From: Actinomycetota bacterium
Lineage (GTDB): Bacteria > Actinomycetota > Acidimicrobiia > Acidimicrobiales > Microtrichaceae
Reading direction: 5' to 3'
DNA length: 64,000 nucleotides
Assembly: GCA_016703525.1 (NCBI GenBank)
Contig: JADJBW010000004.1
Coordinates: 124,001-188,000 of the forward strand
Below are positions 56,279 through 64,000 of the stretch, in pieces. Under the pieces are notes generated by a model that was not told the DNA's origin, did no database searches, and saw nothing but the letters and a program-made list of their open reading frames with translations. How positions within the stretch are numbered: position 1 is the first letter of the stretch; every line of letters begins with the position of its first letter. A program made the position numbers and the translations under genes.

Positions 56279-56333
56279 GGCCCACCGACCGAGACGCACG
56301 CGCGCTCAGAAGAGCGTGCCGGCCGGCTCGTCG
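56279..56333. repeat. Right copy of 55-nt direct repeat at the helD 3' end
   Basis: Overlaps the last codons and stop of helD (56306) and about 27 bases beyond. The matching left copy is 1,536 bases away. Together they bound the low-GC segment. Confidence 0.75.
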
Positions 56334-58387
56334 TCGCGCAGCACGTCCGGCAGCGCCGACACATGGAGCAGGCTCAGCCGCTTGGTCGCACGCGTCAACG
56401 CCACATACAGCGACTGCGGTCCGCGGAACTCCTCATCGAGAATCGCCCCCGGCTCGACCACGATGCATGCATCCAACTCCAGGCCCTTCGCGAGGCCGAC
56501 CGGAACCACCGTGATCTGGTGATCGAACCGGCCCCGATGCGCCTGACCGAAGTCGATCCCACCCGCAACCAGCGCCGCCTCGACCCGGTCGAGCCAGCTC
56601 GATGCGCACACCACCGCCACACTGCCGCTGTCGATCGCCTCGACCTCGCGGCGAACCGCCGCCGCCAACGCCGAGTCGAACCCGAAGTCGGTGCACGGCT
56701 CGACGACGGGCGCCGCACCCGACTCGCGCACCGACCGCGGCGGCGCAAGCCCCGGCGCGGCGACGGCGAGCAGCCGAGCCGCGAGCGCCATCGACGGCGC
56801 CGGAAGCCGGTATCCGATCGCCAACTCGGCGCGCCGCGGCGCATGACGATCGGGGAGGTGTTCGAGGATCTCATCCCACGACGCGTGACCCGCCGCCGAG
56901 GTCGCCTGGGCGATGTCGCCGACGATCGTCATCGAACCGTTGAGCGACCGCCGGTCGATCACGCGCAGCTCCATCGGCGAGAGGTCCTGCGCCTCGTCGA
57001 CCACGATGTGCCCGTAGGTGCGGATCGCGTCCTGAACGCGATGGCGCGGCCGAGGACCGAGCAGTTCGAGCGCCTCGTCGAGCAACGGGACGTCGTTGGT
57101 CGACCACACCACCGACGACGGGTCGTCGACGCGAGGTTCGAGCAACAGTCCCACCTCGCGCTCGCTCAACACACCGCGACTCGCCAGCCGGAGCAACGCA
57201 CGCGAACCGAACAGGTCGTTGAGCAACTGCGCAGGTGTGAGCACCGGCCAGATCCGCTCGAGAATCTCGCGGGTCTCGGGCAGCGAGCGGATCCGAGAGC
57301 GCAACACAGCGGCATCGAGCGGGTCGCGCATCTTTGACGCAAGCAACGAGAACAGCGCCTGATCGATGAACTTGCGCCCGGCATTGTGCGTGCGCGCCCG
57401 ACGGCGGGCGAACGCGATCAGCTCGGCGCTGTCGTCCGGCGTGACCCGTAGCCGCTCGACCCCGTACGGCACCGCGACGGTGCGCGGCAGCGGGCGTTGT
57501 CGGCCGCGAACCGCTCGGCGGAGCACGCGGCACATGCGCAGGTCGCCCTTGAGCCGCGCCTCGGCCGGCGGGTCGACGCCCATCGCCCGCGTGTCGGGTA
57601 CCAGGTCGGCGAGCACGGCCACCTCGACACCCGCCTCCCCCAGCGACGGCAACACCTGCTCGATGTATCCGAGGAACAGCCGGTTCGGACCGAGAACCAG
57701 CACGCCCTGGCCTTCGAGTGGAAAGCGGTGCGTGTACAGCAGGTAGGCCGCTCGATGGAGTGCGACGACGGTCTTACCGGTGCCCGGCCCGCCTTGCACG
57801 ACCAACACGCCGGGCAGCGGCGCGCGGATCACCTCGTCTTGTTCGGACTGGATGGTCGCGACGATGTCGCTCAATCGGCCCGAGCGCGCCTGGTTCAGCG
57901 CCGAGATGAGCGCCCCCTCGCCCACGACGCCGCGACGGTCCAGATCGTGGGTCGCGTCGCCGAACAGCTCGTCGTCGATCCCGCGCAGGACGCGCCCCTG
58001 CGACGCGAAGTGCCGCCGCCGTTCCAGCCCCATGGGGTCCCGGCCGGTCGCCCGATAGAACGGCTCCGCCACCTGCGCCCGCCAGTCGACGACGACCGGC
58101 TCGGACTCCTCGTCGGACACGGCGATGCGACCGATATAGAAGGTGTCGCCGTCCGCGCGGTCGATCCGGCCGAAACACAGCGACTGATCGCCCAGTTCGG
58201 TCTGCGCCAGGCGGTTGGCCGCAAGCTCGGCCATCACGTCGCGCTCGTAGCGAGCCTGGAACGTGCCTCCGGGACCGGCTCCGCTCACGTCGACGAGGTT
58301 CCGCGCCGAGTTCCTGGTGCGGGCAAGGCACGCGTAGGCGCGGTCGATATATGCCTGTTCGGCTTGCAGCTCCGGATTGGTGGTCAT
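56306..58387 (-). CDS. helD: HelD-type RNA polymerase recycling ATPase / UvrD-like helicase
   Basis: 693 residues from ATG 58387 (MTTNPELQAEQAYIDRAY). N-terminal coiled coil, then the HelD-specific VVDWRAQVAEPFYRATGRDPM. Walker A GGPGTGKTVVALHRAAYL near residue 200, VVDEAQDLSPMEL (motif II) and a C-terminal SLYVALTRATKRLSLLHV. In Gram-positive bacteria HelD/HelR pries RNA polymerase off DNA and can protect it from rifampicin. Length fits the actinobacterial HelD/HelR class. Its 3' end carries the repeat that borders the insertion. Confidence 0.85.
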   Translation of the reverse strand: MTTNPELQAEQAYIDRAYACLARTRNSARNLVDVSGAGPGGTFQARYERDVMAELAANRLAQTELGDQSLCFGRIDRADGDTFYIGRIAVSDEESEPVVVDWRAQVAEPFYRATGRDPMGLERRRHFASQGRVLRGIDDELFGDATHDLDRRGVVGEGALISALNQARSGRLSDIVATIQSEQDEVIRAPLPGVLVVQGGPGTGKTVVALHRAAYLLYTHRFPLEGQGVLVLGPNRLFLGYIEQVLPSLGEAGVEVAVLADLVPDTRAMGVDPPAEARLKGDLRMCRVLRRAVRGRQRPLPRTVAVPYGVERLRVTPDDSAELIAFARRRARTHNAGRKFIDQALFSLLASKMRDPLDAAVLRSRIRSLPETREILERIWPVLTPAQLLNDLFGSRALLRLASRGVLSEREVGLLLEPRVDDPSSVVWSTNDVPLLDEALELLGPRPRHRVQDAIRTYGHIVVDEAQDLSPMELRVIDRRSLNGSMTIVGDIAQATSAAGHASWDEILEHLPDRHAPRRAELAIGYRLPAPSMALAARLLAVAAPGLAPPRSVRESGAAPVVEPCTDFGFDSALAAAVRREVEAIDSGSVAVVCASSWLDRVEAALVAGGIDFGQAHRGRFDHQITVVPVGLAKGLELDACIVVEPGAILDEEFRGPQSLYVALTRATKRLSLLHVSALPDVLRDDEPAGTLF

Positions 58388-58556
58388 CCACTCCGTCCCA
58401 GGATCGATGGGCTCACGGGACCCATTCGGGGGTTCGACAGTGTACCGGTCGGACCGAACGGCACGACCGAATGGGCGGCGCCGACGATCCGACGGCGTCG
58501 ACGCGGGGCCGTCTGCCACATGGCCGTCCGACGAGCAGGATCGGTAGCTTGGCCGC

Positions 58557-59594
58557 GTGCCGACACCGACGTCCTCACCGTTCCTCGACGCGTGTCGCAG
58601 CGAGCCACACGACCGCATCCCGGTCTGGTTCATGCGCCAGGCGGGGCGGTCCCTGCCCGAGTACCGAGCGATCCGCGGGACGGGCTCGATCCTCGACGCG
58701 ATCGCCAAACCCGACCTCGCTGCCGAGATCACGCTCCAACCGGTACGCCGCTACGGCACCGATGCCGCGATCCTCTACTCCGACATCGTCACGCCCGTCG
58801 CGGCGCTCGGGTTCGGGGTCGACATCGCACCGGGCGTCGGTCCGGTCGTCGAGGAGCCCTTCCGCACCGAACGCGACCTCGACCGTCTGCGACCGCTCGA
58901 GCCCGAGACGGACACGCCATATGTGATCGAAACGGTCCGGACGCTCGTTCGCGAGCTGCCCGTCCCGCTGATCGGGTTCGCGGGCGCACCGTTCACCGTT
59001 GCGAGCTACCTGGTGGAGGGTCGCCCGTCGCGCACGTGGGCGGCCACCAAGACGATGATGCTGCGCGAGCCCGCGCTGTGGTCGGCGCTCACCGACCGGC
59101 TCGCCGACATCGCGATCGCATCGCTGCGCAGCCAGGTCGCCGCCGGCGCCGCGGCCGTGCAGATCTTCGACTCGTGGGCGGGGGCGCTCACCCCCGATCA
59201 GTACCGCCGATTCGTCGCCCCGGCGACGGCCAAGGTGTGCGCGGCGATGCGCGACCTCGCGGTGCCCATCATCCATTTCGGGGTCAACACGGGCGAGCTG
59301 CTCGACCAGATGGCGGGCGTCGGCGCCGACGTGGTCGGCGTCGATTGGCGCACGCCGCTCGACGTGGCGCGGCAGCGGATCGGACGGCCGTGCGCGCTCC
59401 AGGGCAACCTCGACCCGGCCGTGGTGCTCGCCGGATGGGAACCCACCCGCGACGCCGCCGAGGGCGTGCTGGCCAGCAACGCCGGACACCCCGGCCACAT
59501 CTTCAACCTCGGCCACGGGGTGATGCCCGAGACCGATCCCGGCGTGCTCGCGACGCTGGTCGACTGGGTGCACGAACAACCGGTGACGCCGTGA
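58557..59594 (+). CDS. hemE: Uroporphyrinogen decarboxylase
   Basis: Removes four carboxyl groups from uroporphyrinogen III, giving coproporphyrinogen III. 345 residues from GTG 58557. Signature FMRQAGRSLPEYR, then YSDIVTPVAALGFGVDI, GFAGAPFTVASYLVEG and HFGVNTGELLDQM. Its stop overlaps the ferrochelatase start (GTGA), so hemE, the ferrochelatase and hemY are coupled. The about 170 bases upstream, before the divergent helD, should hold the promoter. Confidence 0.93.
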   Translation: MPTPTSSPFLDACRSEPHDRIPVWFMRQAGRSLPEYRAIRGTGSILDAIAKPDLAAEITLQPVRRYGTDAAILYSDIVTPVAALGFGVDIAPGVGPVVEEPFRTERDLDRLRPLEPETDTPYVIETVRTLVRELPVPLIGFAGAPFTVASYLVEGRPSRTWAATKTMMLREPALWSALTDRLADIAIASLRSQVAAGAAAVQIFDSWAGALTPDQYRRFVAPATAKVCAAMRDLAVPIIHFGVNTGELLDQMAGVGADVVGVDWRTPLDVARQRIGRPCALQGNLDPAVVLAGWEPTRDAAEGVLASNAGHPGHIFNLGHGVMPETDPGVLATLVDWVHEQPVTP

Positions 59595-60520
59595 CCGAGC
59601 CGACCGCGGTGCTGGTCCTCGACTACGGCACGCCGAGCACCGAACGCGACCTCGTCGGTTTCTACACCCACATCCGGCGAGGGCGACCGCCGTCCGAAGC
59701 CGAGCTCGCCGATCTCGCCAGGCGATACGACGCCATCGGCGGGCTCTCGCCGCTCGCGGAGCGGACCCGGGCGCAGGCGAACACGATCGGTCGCACTCTC
59801 GAACGCCACGCCCCCGGCCGATTCACCGTCGACGTCGCGCACAAGCACACCGCTCCCTTCATCGAGGACGGGCTCGACGCCGCGATCGACCGCGGAGCGA
59901 CCCGCATCGTCGGCGTCGTGATGGCACCGCACTACTCCGCCGCCTCGGTCGGCGATTACCACCGCCGGGCGATCGCTCACGCGAGTTCCGCCGGAATCGA
60001 CTACACGGGCGTGCCGTCGTGGTTCGACCTCGATGCCTTCGTCGCGCATCAGGCGAACGCGGTGCGACGGGCGCTCCGGGCGCTCCCCTCGAACACGAAG
60101 ACGCTGTTCACCGCGCACTCGCTCCCCGAACGCGTGCTCGTGGACGACCCATACCCACTGCAGCTCGCGGACGGCGCGGCGCTCATCGCTCGCTCGGCGG
60201 GACTCGGCCCCTGGACTGGCTGGGGCCTCGCATGGCAGAGCGCAGGCCGGACGCCGGAACCCTGGCGCGGGCCCGACGTGGCGACAGCGATACGCGATCT
60301 CGCCGAAACGGGTCGCAGCGACGGCGTACTCGTCGTGCCGCACGGGTTCACCTCGGCACACCTCGAGGTCGCCTACGACCTCGACATCGAGGCCGCCGCC
60401 ACCGCCGCCGGGCTCGGTCTCGCGTTCGGGCGCGCCGACGTGGTCGACGACGACGAGCACGTCATGGCGGCGATCGCCCAACGAATCGTCGAGACCGCCG
60501 ATGCCGGAGGGCACCCATGA
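59591..60520 (+). CDS. cpfC: Ferrochelatase (coproporphyrin ferrochelatase)
   Basis: Inserts ferrous iron into the porphyrin; the Gram-positive type uses coproporphyrin III. 309 residues from GTG 59591. LVLDYGTPSTERDLVGFY is the start motif, VMAPHYSAASVGDY the substrate loop, TAHSLPERVLVDDPY holds the active-site His, and VPHGFTSAHLEVAYDL the second conserved His/Glu. Its stop overlaps the hemY ATG (ATGA at 60517-60520). Order and type fit the coproporphyrin-dependent pathway. Confidence 0.9.
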   Translation: MTEPTAVLVLDYGTPSTERDLVGFYTHIRRGRPPSEAELADLARRYDAIGGLSPLAERTRAQANTIGRTLERHAPGRFTVDVAHKHTAPFIEDGLDAAIDRGATRIVGVVMAPHYSAASVGDYHRRAIAHASSAGIDYTGVPSWFDLDAFVAHQANAVRRALRALPSNTKTLFTAHSLPERVLVDDPYPLQLADGAALIARSAGLGPWTGWGLAWQSAGRTPEPWRGPDVATAIRDLAETGRSDGVLVVPHGFTSAHLEVAYDLDIEAAATAAGLGLAFGRADVVDDDEHVMAAIAQRIVETADAGGHP

Positions 60521-61851
60521 CGAGCTACGCGATCGTCGGCGGAGGGATCTCCGGGCTGTCCGCCGCCTGGCAGCTCAGCGCCGAACCGGGCGTCGAGGTG
60601 ACCGTCTTCGAGGCCGATGCCCGCCTCGGCGGCAAGATCGCCACCGAGCGCTTCGGCGGGGTCGACATCGATCTCGGCGCCGACAACGTCCTTCGACGCA
60701 CCCCCGCGGCGGTGGAACTCTGCCGCGAGGTCGGGCTCGCGACCGACGCGCTCATCCATCCGGCGCAGACCCGCGCCAAGGTCTGGGTCGAGAACGCCCT
60801 GCGTCCCCTCCCGGCGGGCACGGTGCTCGGATTCCCCGTCGACCTCGCCGCCGTCGAGGCCAGTGGGGTGCTGAGCGCGGAGGGCCTGCGCCGCGCCGCG
60901 CTCGAACCGACGCTCCCCGGCCTCCCGATCGTCGGCGACGTGTCCCTCGGCGAGTTGGCGCGTGCCCGCTACGGCGACGAGGTCACGACACGGCTGATCG
61001 ACCCGCTGCTCGGCGGAATCGCCGCCGGCGACCTCGACCGCATGAGCCTCGACGCGATCGCGCCGCAGATCGCCGAGGTCGCCCACACCGCCACATCGCT
61101 CATCGAGGGGCTCGCGCCGGTCCTCGCCGCTGCGCAACAGGCCGGCCCGGTCTTCGCCGCGCCACCGCACGGAATGCAGCAGCTCGTCAAAGCGCTCACC
61201 GCGCGCCTGGTCGACCGCGGTGTCCGCTTCGAGACGGGCGCCGCGCTCGACTCGTTGCCGTCGGCCGACGGCGTTGTCGTCGCCACTCCCGCGCTCGCCG
61301 CCGCACGCCTTCTTCGCCCGGTGAGCCCGCCCGTGGCATCGGCGCTCGACGCGATCGAGCACACATCGGTGGTGTTCGTGGTCACCGAGTACGCGGAGGG
61401 CGACGTTGCGGTTCCGCTCGACGGCAGCGGATTCCTGGTCCCGCGCCAGGTCGGCGCGCCCGTGACCGCCGTGTCGTGGGCATCGTCGAAATGGGAGCGT
61501 CTCCGCCAACCCGGAACCGTGCTGTTGCGCTCATCGCTCGGCCATCGCGACGCCGATGACGTCATCGACGCCTCCGACGATGCGATCATCGCGGCGGTCC
61601 AGACCGCGCACCGGCGCACCATGGGCATCGACACGCCGCCGCGGAGGGTTCGGATCGTGCGCTACCGAGACGCGTTCCCGCAATACGACGTCGGCCATCT
61701 CGACCGCATCGCCGCGCTCGACGAGTCGCTCCTGCGCGACGCTCCGCACGTCGCGCTGTGCGGCATGGCGTTCGGCGGTGTCGGCATCCCGGCCTGCATC
61801 CGGCGGGCCCGCACCGAGGCAGGCCGGCTCCATCGGAGGGTCGCCGGGTGA
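60517..61851 (+). CDS. cgoX: Coproporphyrinogen III oxidase (HemY-type flavoprotein)
   Basis: Oxidises coproporphyrinogen III to coproporphyrin III in the Gram-positive pathway. 444 residues. FAD-binding loop AIVGGGISGLSAAWQL, FEADARLGGKIATERFGG, and the C-terminal ALCGMAFGGVGIPACIRRAR. Overlaps both neighbours. ChdC/HemQ, needed to finish haem by this route, is not in the window. Confidence 0.9.
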   Translation: MTSYAIVGGGISGLSAAWQLSAEPGVEVTVFEADARLGGKIATERFGGVDIDLGADNVLRRTPAAVELCREVGLATDALIHPAQTRAKVWVENALRPLPAGTVLGFPVDLAAVEASGVLSAEGLRRAALEPTLPGLPIVGDVSLGELARARYGDEVTTRLIDPLLGGIAAGDLDRMSLDAIAPQIAEVAHTATSLIEGLAPVLAAAQQAGPVFAAPPHGMQQLVKALTARLVDRGVRFETGAALDSLPSADGVVVATPALAAARLLRPVSPPVASALDAIEHTSVVFVVTEYAEGDVAVPLDGSGFLVPRQVGAPVTAVSWASSKWERLRQPGTVLLRSSLGHRDADDVIDASDDAIIAAVQTAHRRTMGIDTPPRRVRIVRYRDAFPQYDVGHLDRIAALDESLLRDAPHVALCGMAFGGVGIPACIRRARTEAGRLHRRVAG

Positions 61852-63371
61852 ATCAACCGCTGGTGAGCCGTACGTGGCCGCGCCGCGCCCTGAGCGTCGC
61901 GGCCGGGCTCGCGATCTGCGCCGGCCTGCCCCCGTGGGGGTGGTGGCCGCTCACGATCGCCGGCATCGCGCTGTGGGTCCGGCTGCTCGATGGCCGCACC
62001 GCTCGCCAGCGCTTCGCCACCGGCGCCCTGGTCGCGCTCGCCTGGTACCTGCCCTCCACCCTCTGGATGGTGAAGTTCTCGCCGGCCGGCTGGCCGTTGG
62101 GGGTCGCGCTGTGGTTCCCGCTCGTGGTCGGCGCGACCGCTGCCCTGTGCCCGCCGCAGGCGATCGCGCTCGCCCTGCCGGCAACGATCGTGATCTCGGA
62201 GTGGGTTCGCTGGCATGCGCCGTTCGGCGGCGTGCCCCTGTCGATGCTCGCCTACACCCAAGCGCGCGGCCCGCTCCTGCCCGTCGCTCGCGTGATCGGA
62301 ACGCTCGGCGTGTCGGGAGCCGTCGCATGGGCCGGCGGCGCGCTCGCAGCGCTGAGCACCCCCGACCAACGCCGTCGCCGCTCGGGGGCGATCGCCGCGC
62401 TGGCCCTGCTTGCCCTCACCGTCGGAGCCATCGTCGCGCCGAGCGGCGAACGCGTGCGCGTCATCACCGCCGCCGCGGTCCAAGGCGGTGGCCCACAACA
62501 AACCCGGGCCGACGCGACCGACTTCAGCCTGGTGTTCGGACGGCACCTGACCGCCGCTGAGCGCATCACCACACCGGTCGACCTCGTGGTCTTCCCCGAG
62601 AACATCGTCAACATCTCGGGGAGCTACGGCGGGTCGACCGAACAAGGGCAGCTCACCGAACTGGCGAAGCGACTCCATGCGACGGTGATCTCCGGAATCG
62701 TCGAGGACCGGCTGGACCAGAAGCACTTCTGGAACTTCGCGATCGGGATCGGCCCGGACGGCGCGCCGCTCGGGCGGTACGACAAGGTTCGGCGCGTTCC
62801 CTTTGGCGAGTACGTCCCGATACGGCCGCTCTTCGAGACCGTCGCCAAGGAGATCCTCCCGCCCCGCGACGACGTCGAGGGGACCGGCCCGGCGGTGATC
62901 GGAACGCCCCTCGGCCCGATCGGCGTCGTGATCTCCTGGGAGGTGTTCTTCCCCCGCCGCGTCCGCGAGGCGCTGCACCACGATGCCGAGATCGTGCTGA
63001 ACCCCACCAACGGATCGAGCTACTGGCTCACGCAGGTCCAGAGCCAGCAGATCGCGTCCTCGGCGTTGCGCGCCGTCGAGTCCGGCCGCTGGGTCATCCA
63101 GGCGGCACCGACCGGCTTCAGCGCGATCATCGATCCCGACGGCGTGGTGCAGCAGCGTTCCGGCGTGAGTGAAGCCCGCGTGCTCGAGCAGACGGTCGAA
63201 CTGCGACGTGGCCGCACGCTGGCGATGTGGTGGGGCGAGGCGCCGGCGCTCGTCGCATCGCTCATCGCTCTGGCGTGGGCGTGGGCGTGGGCGTGGGCGA
63301 GGTCGAGGTCGACGCAGCGGCGCGTGGTTGCGGTCGACAGCGACACCGGCCCTTGTGCCGACAACGACTGA
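61848..63371 (+). CDS. lnt: Apolipoprotein N-acyltransferase-like protein, catalytic Cys replaced
   Basis: 507 residues; transfers an acyl chain to the N-terminal Cys of lipoproteins. Six or more N-terminal membrane segments (LPPWGWWPLTIAGIALWVR, TALWYLPSTLWMV-like) precede a nitrilase domain. The Glu (VVFPENIVN) and Lys (RYDKVRRVPFGEYVP) of the triad are kept, but the Cys position (ICYE in E. coli) reads VVISWEVFF, a Ser codon TCC. It ends in a last helix with WAWAWAWA coded by a hexamer repeat. GTG 61848 overlaps the cgoX stop, so it belongs to the haem operon. Confidence 0.8.
   Translation: MNQPLVSRTWPRRALSVAAGLAICAGLPPWGWWPLTIAGIALWVRLLDGRTARQRFATGALVALAWYLPSTLWMVKFSPAGWPLGVALWFPLVVGATAALCPPQAIALALPATIVISEWVRWHAPFGGVPLSMLAYTQARGPLLPVARVIGTLGVSGAVAWAGGALAALSTPDQRRRRSGAIAALALLALTVGAIVAPSGERVRVITAAAVQGGGPQQTRADATDFSLVFGRHLTAAERITTPVDLVVFPENIVNISGSYGGSTEQGQLTELAKRLHATVISGIVEDRLDQKHFWNFAIGIGPDGAPLGRYDKVRRVPFGEYVPIRPLFETVAKEILPPRDDVEGTGPAVIGTPLGPIGVVISWEVFFPRRVREALHHDAEIVLNPTNGSSYWLTQVQSQQIASSALRAVESGRWVIQAAPTGFSAIIDPDGVVQQRSGVSEARVLEQTVELRRGRTLAMWWGEAPALVASLIALAWAWAWAWARSRSTQRRVVAVDSDTGPCADND
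63271..63299. repeat. Hexamer repeat TGGGCG at the lnt 3' end
   Basis: About five near-identical hexamers (TGGCG then TGGGCG units) code for alternating Trp-Ala in the last membrane helix of lnt. Copy-number change would keep the frame and only lengthen the helix. Confidence 0.8.
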
Positions 63372-63486
63372 ACGTGACAAAATGCCGCAGGCGTGGGTAA
63401 TCCCACCCAAGGTCATCGACGCGACATCGGTCGCCATGTACAACCGCACAGGGCGACCGGCATGATGCGCCGGAGAGGGAGGAACC

Positions 63487-64000
63487 ATGAGGGGTCTACG
63501 GCGGAAAGCCGCAGCGACAGCACTGGCCGTGAGCCTGGGGTCGACGACGTTGGCAACGCTCGTCGCGACGCCGGCGAGCGCGGCAGTGGCGACTATCACG
63601 TGCAGCGGCGTCACGAACGACGTGGCCGGCTCGGTTGCCGGGGCGAACAAGTCATCAGCCGACCTGCTCGGCCTGCTCTCCAGCCTCACCGGCGGATCGA
63701 GCGAGCTCACCCTCGGGGTCAACGTGACCCCCGACGTGCCGGCCTCCGTGCCGACCGGCAGCGACCCGTTCGATGCGAAGTTCGACTTCGTCGTCACGCT
63801 TCCGCCCTCGCTGGTCAGCCCGCTCCAAACCGTGCTCGGCAAGACGAGTCTCAAGGTCACCAACGCCACGTTCGCGGTCAACGCATCGGGCGCCGCGACC
63901 ACGACGCTCAGCTCGACGACCCCCGAGATCAACCTGGCCCTCGGCGGCACCGTCATCGTCAACCAGTCGATCACCGGCACCGTCACACCCGAGAAGGCCG
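63487..64000 (+). CDS. Secreted beta-sandwich-type protein, cut by window end
   Basis: 171 residues visible. ATG 63487 with GGGAGGAA seven bases upstream. Signal peptide with basic start MRGLRRKAAATALAVSL and cleavage after TPASA. The mature part is Thr/Ser/Val-rich (TITCSGVTNDV, ELTLGVNVTPDVP, KTSLKVTNATFAVNAS) and looks like a beta-rich exported domain; it is similar in flavour to actinobacterial extracellular proteins of unknown role. I cannot name it. It lies 115 bases after lnt. Confidence 0.7.
   Translation, partial: MRGLRRKAAATALAVSLGSTTLATLVATPASAAVATITCSGVTNDVAGSVAGANKSSADLLGLLSSLTGGSSELTLGVNVTPDVPASVPTGSDPFDAKFDFVVTLPPSLVSPLQTVLGKTSLKVTNATFAVNASGAATTTLSSTTPEINLALGGTVIVNQSITGTVTPEKA

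Noticed and set aside
57497..60520. 1,007-residue protein ending in ferrochelatase
   Set aside because: The first two thirds are antisense to helD and out of frame with hemE; the real ferrochelatase starts at GTG 59591.

Overview
The window is high-GC DNA (about 70% in most stretches, 58-62% in two sampled islands) that is densely coded on both strands. Many genes use GTG starts and ATGA or GTGA stop/start overlaps. The gene content points to an actinomycete-grade bacterium: a hemE-ferrochelatase-hemY operon of the coproporphyrin type, a HelD-type RNA polymerase recycling ATPase, a Ski2-like helicase with an actinobacterial C-terminal half, several acyl-CoA dehydrogenases and a Flp/TadG-like protein. 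I favour Acidimicrobiia (Ilumatobacter-like), but that is inference and not proven. I saw no rRNA, tRNA or CRISPR array.

Layout. 1-8.1 kb: a PAS histidine kinase (cut by the window edge), glutathione peroxidase, an acyl-CoA dehydrogenase with a palindromic operator, a site-2-type protease coupled to an rRNA methyltransferase, a GNAT enzyme, a ferredoxin and a PLC-like lipoprotein. 8.2-17.5 kb: a large SNF2 helicase with a small overlapping partner, a membrane-anchored HhH protein carrying a 32-nt duplication, paired hairpin repeats, an N-acyl-D-amino-acid deacylase, a His-rich membrane protein plus cupredoxin-like pair, and an aldo/keto reductase that collapses into a roughly 590-nt tract of nearly pure G/C. 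17.6-23.7 kb: a lipid or aromatic catabolism group (dienoyl-CoA-reductase-like SDR, enoyl-CoA-hydratase-like, Rieske oxygenase, ACAD10/11-like dehydrogenase), then a CAP-domain lipoprotein and an alpha/beta hydrolase sharing a bidirectional terminator. 23.8-33.9 kb: a DEAH helicase, then a lower-GC surface-glycan locus (two nucleotidyltransferase modules, NeuB-type synthase, two hexapeptide acyltransferases, GT2, capsule-type glycosyltransferase, pyruvyltransferase-like protein, ABC exporter). Nearly every gene in it carries apparent frameshifts. 34.1-43.9 kb: housekeeping and metabolic genes (purU, ppa, S1-domain protein, SDRs, MFS, Fe-SOD, ArsC-like). 43.9-47.6 kb: a CDP-sugar operon. 47.9-54.7 kb: methyltransferase, Tat amidohydrolase, Ski2-like helicase, carboxylesterase. 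54.7-56.3 kb: a small low-GC insertion bounded by 55-nt direct repeats that copy the 3' end of the neighbouring helD gene. 58.6-63.4 kb: the haem operon plus lnt. The window ends inside a secreted protein.

The two sugar loci would together make and export a surface glycan containing nonulosonic acid and CDP-derived deoxysugar residues. The haem genes supply coproporphyrin-route enzymes. The acyl-CoA and Rieske genes suggest use of lipids or aromatic/steroid compounds. The many frame breaks (listed per gene) cluster in the glycan locus and next to the poly-G tract. I suspect low-quality assembly more than real gene decay, and the two should be separated before any biological reading.
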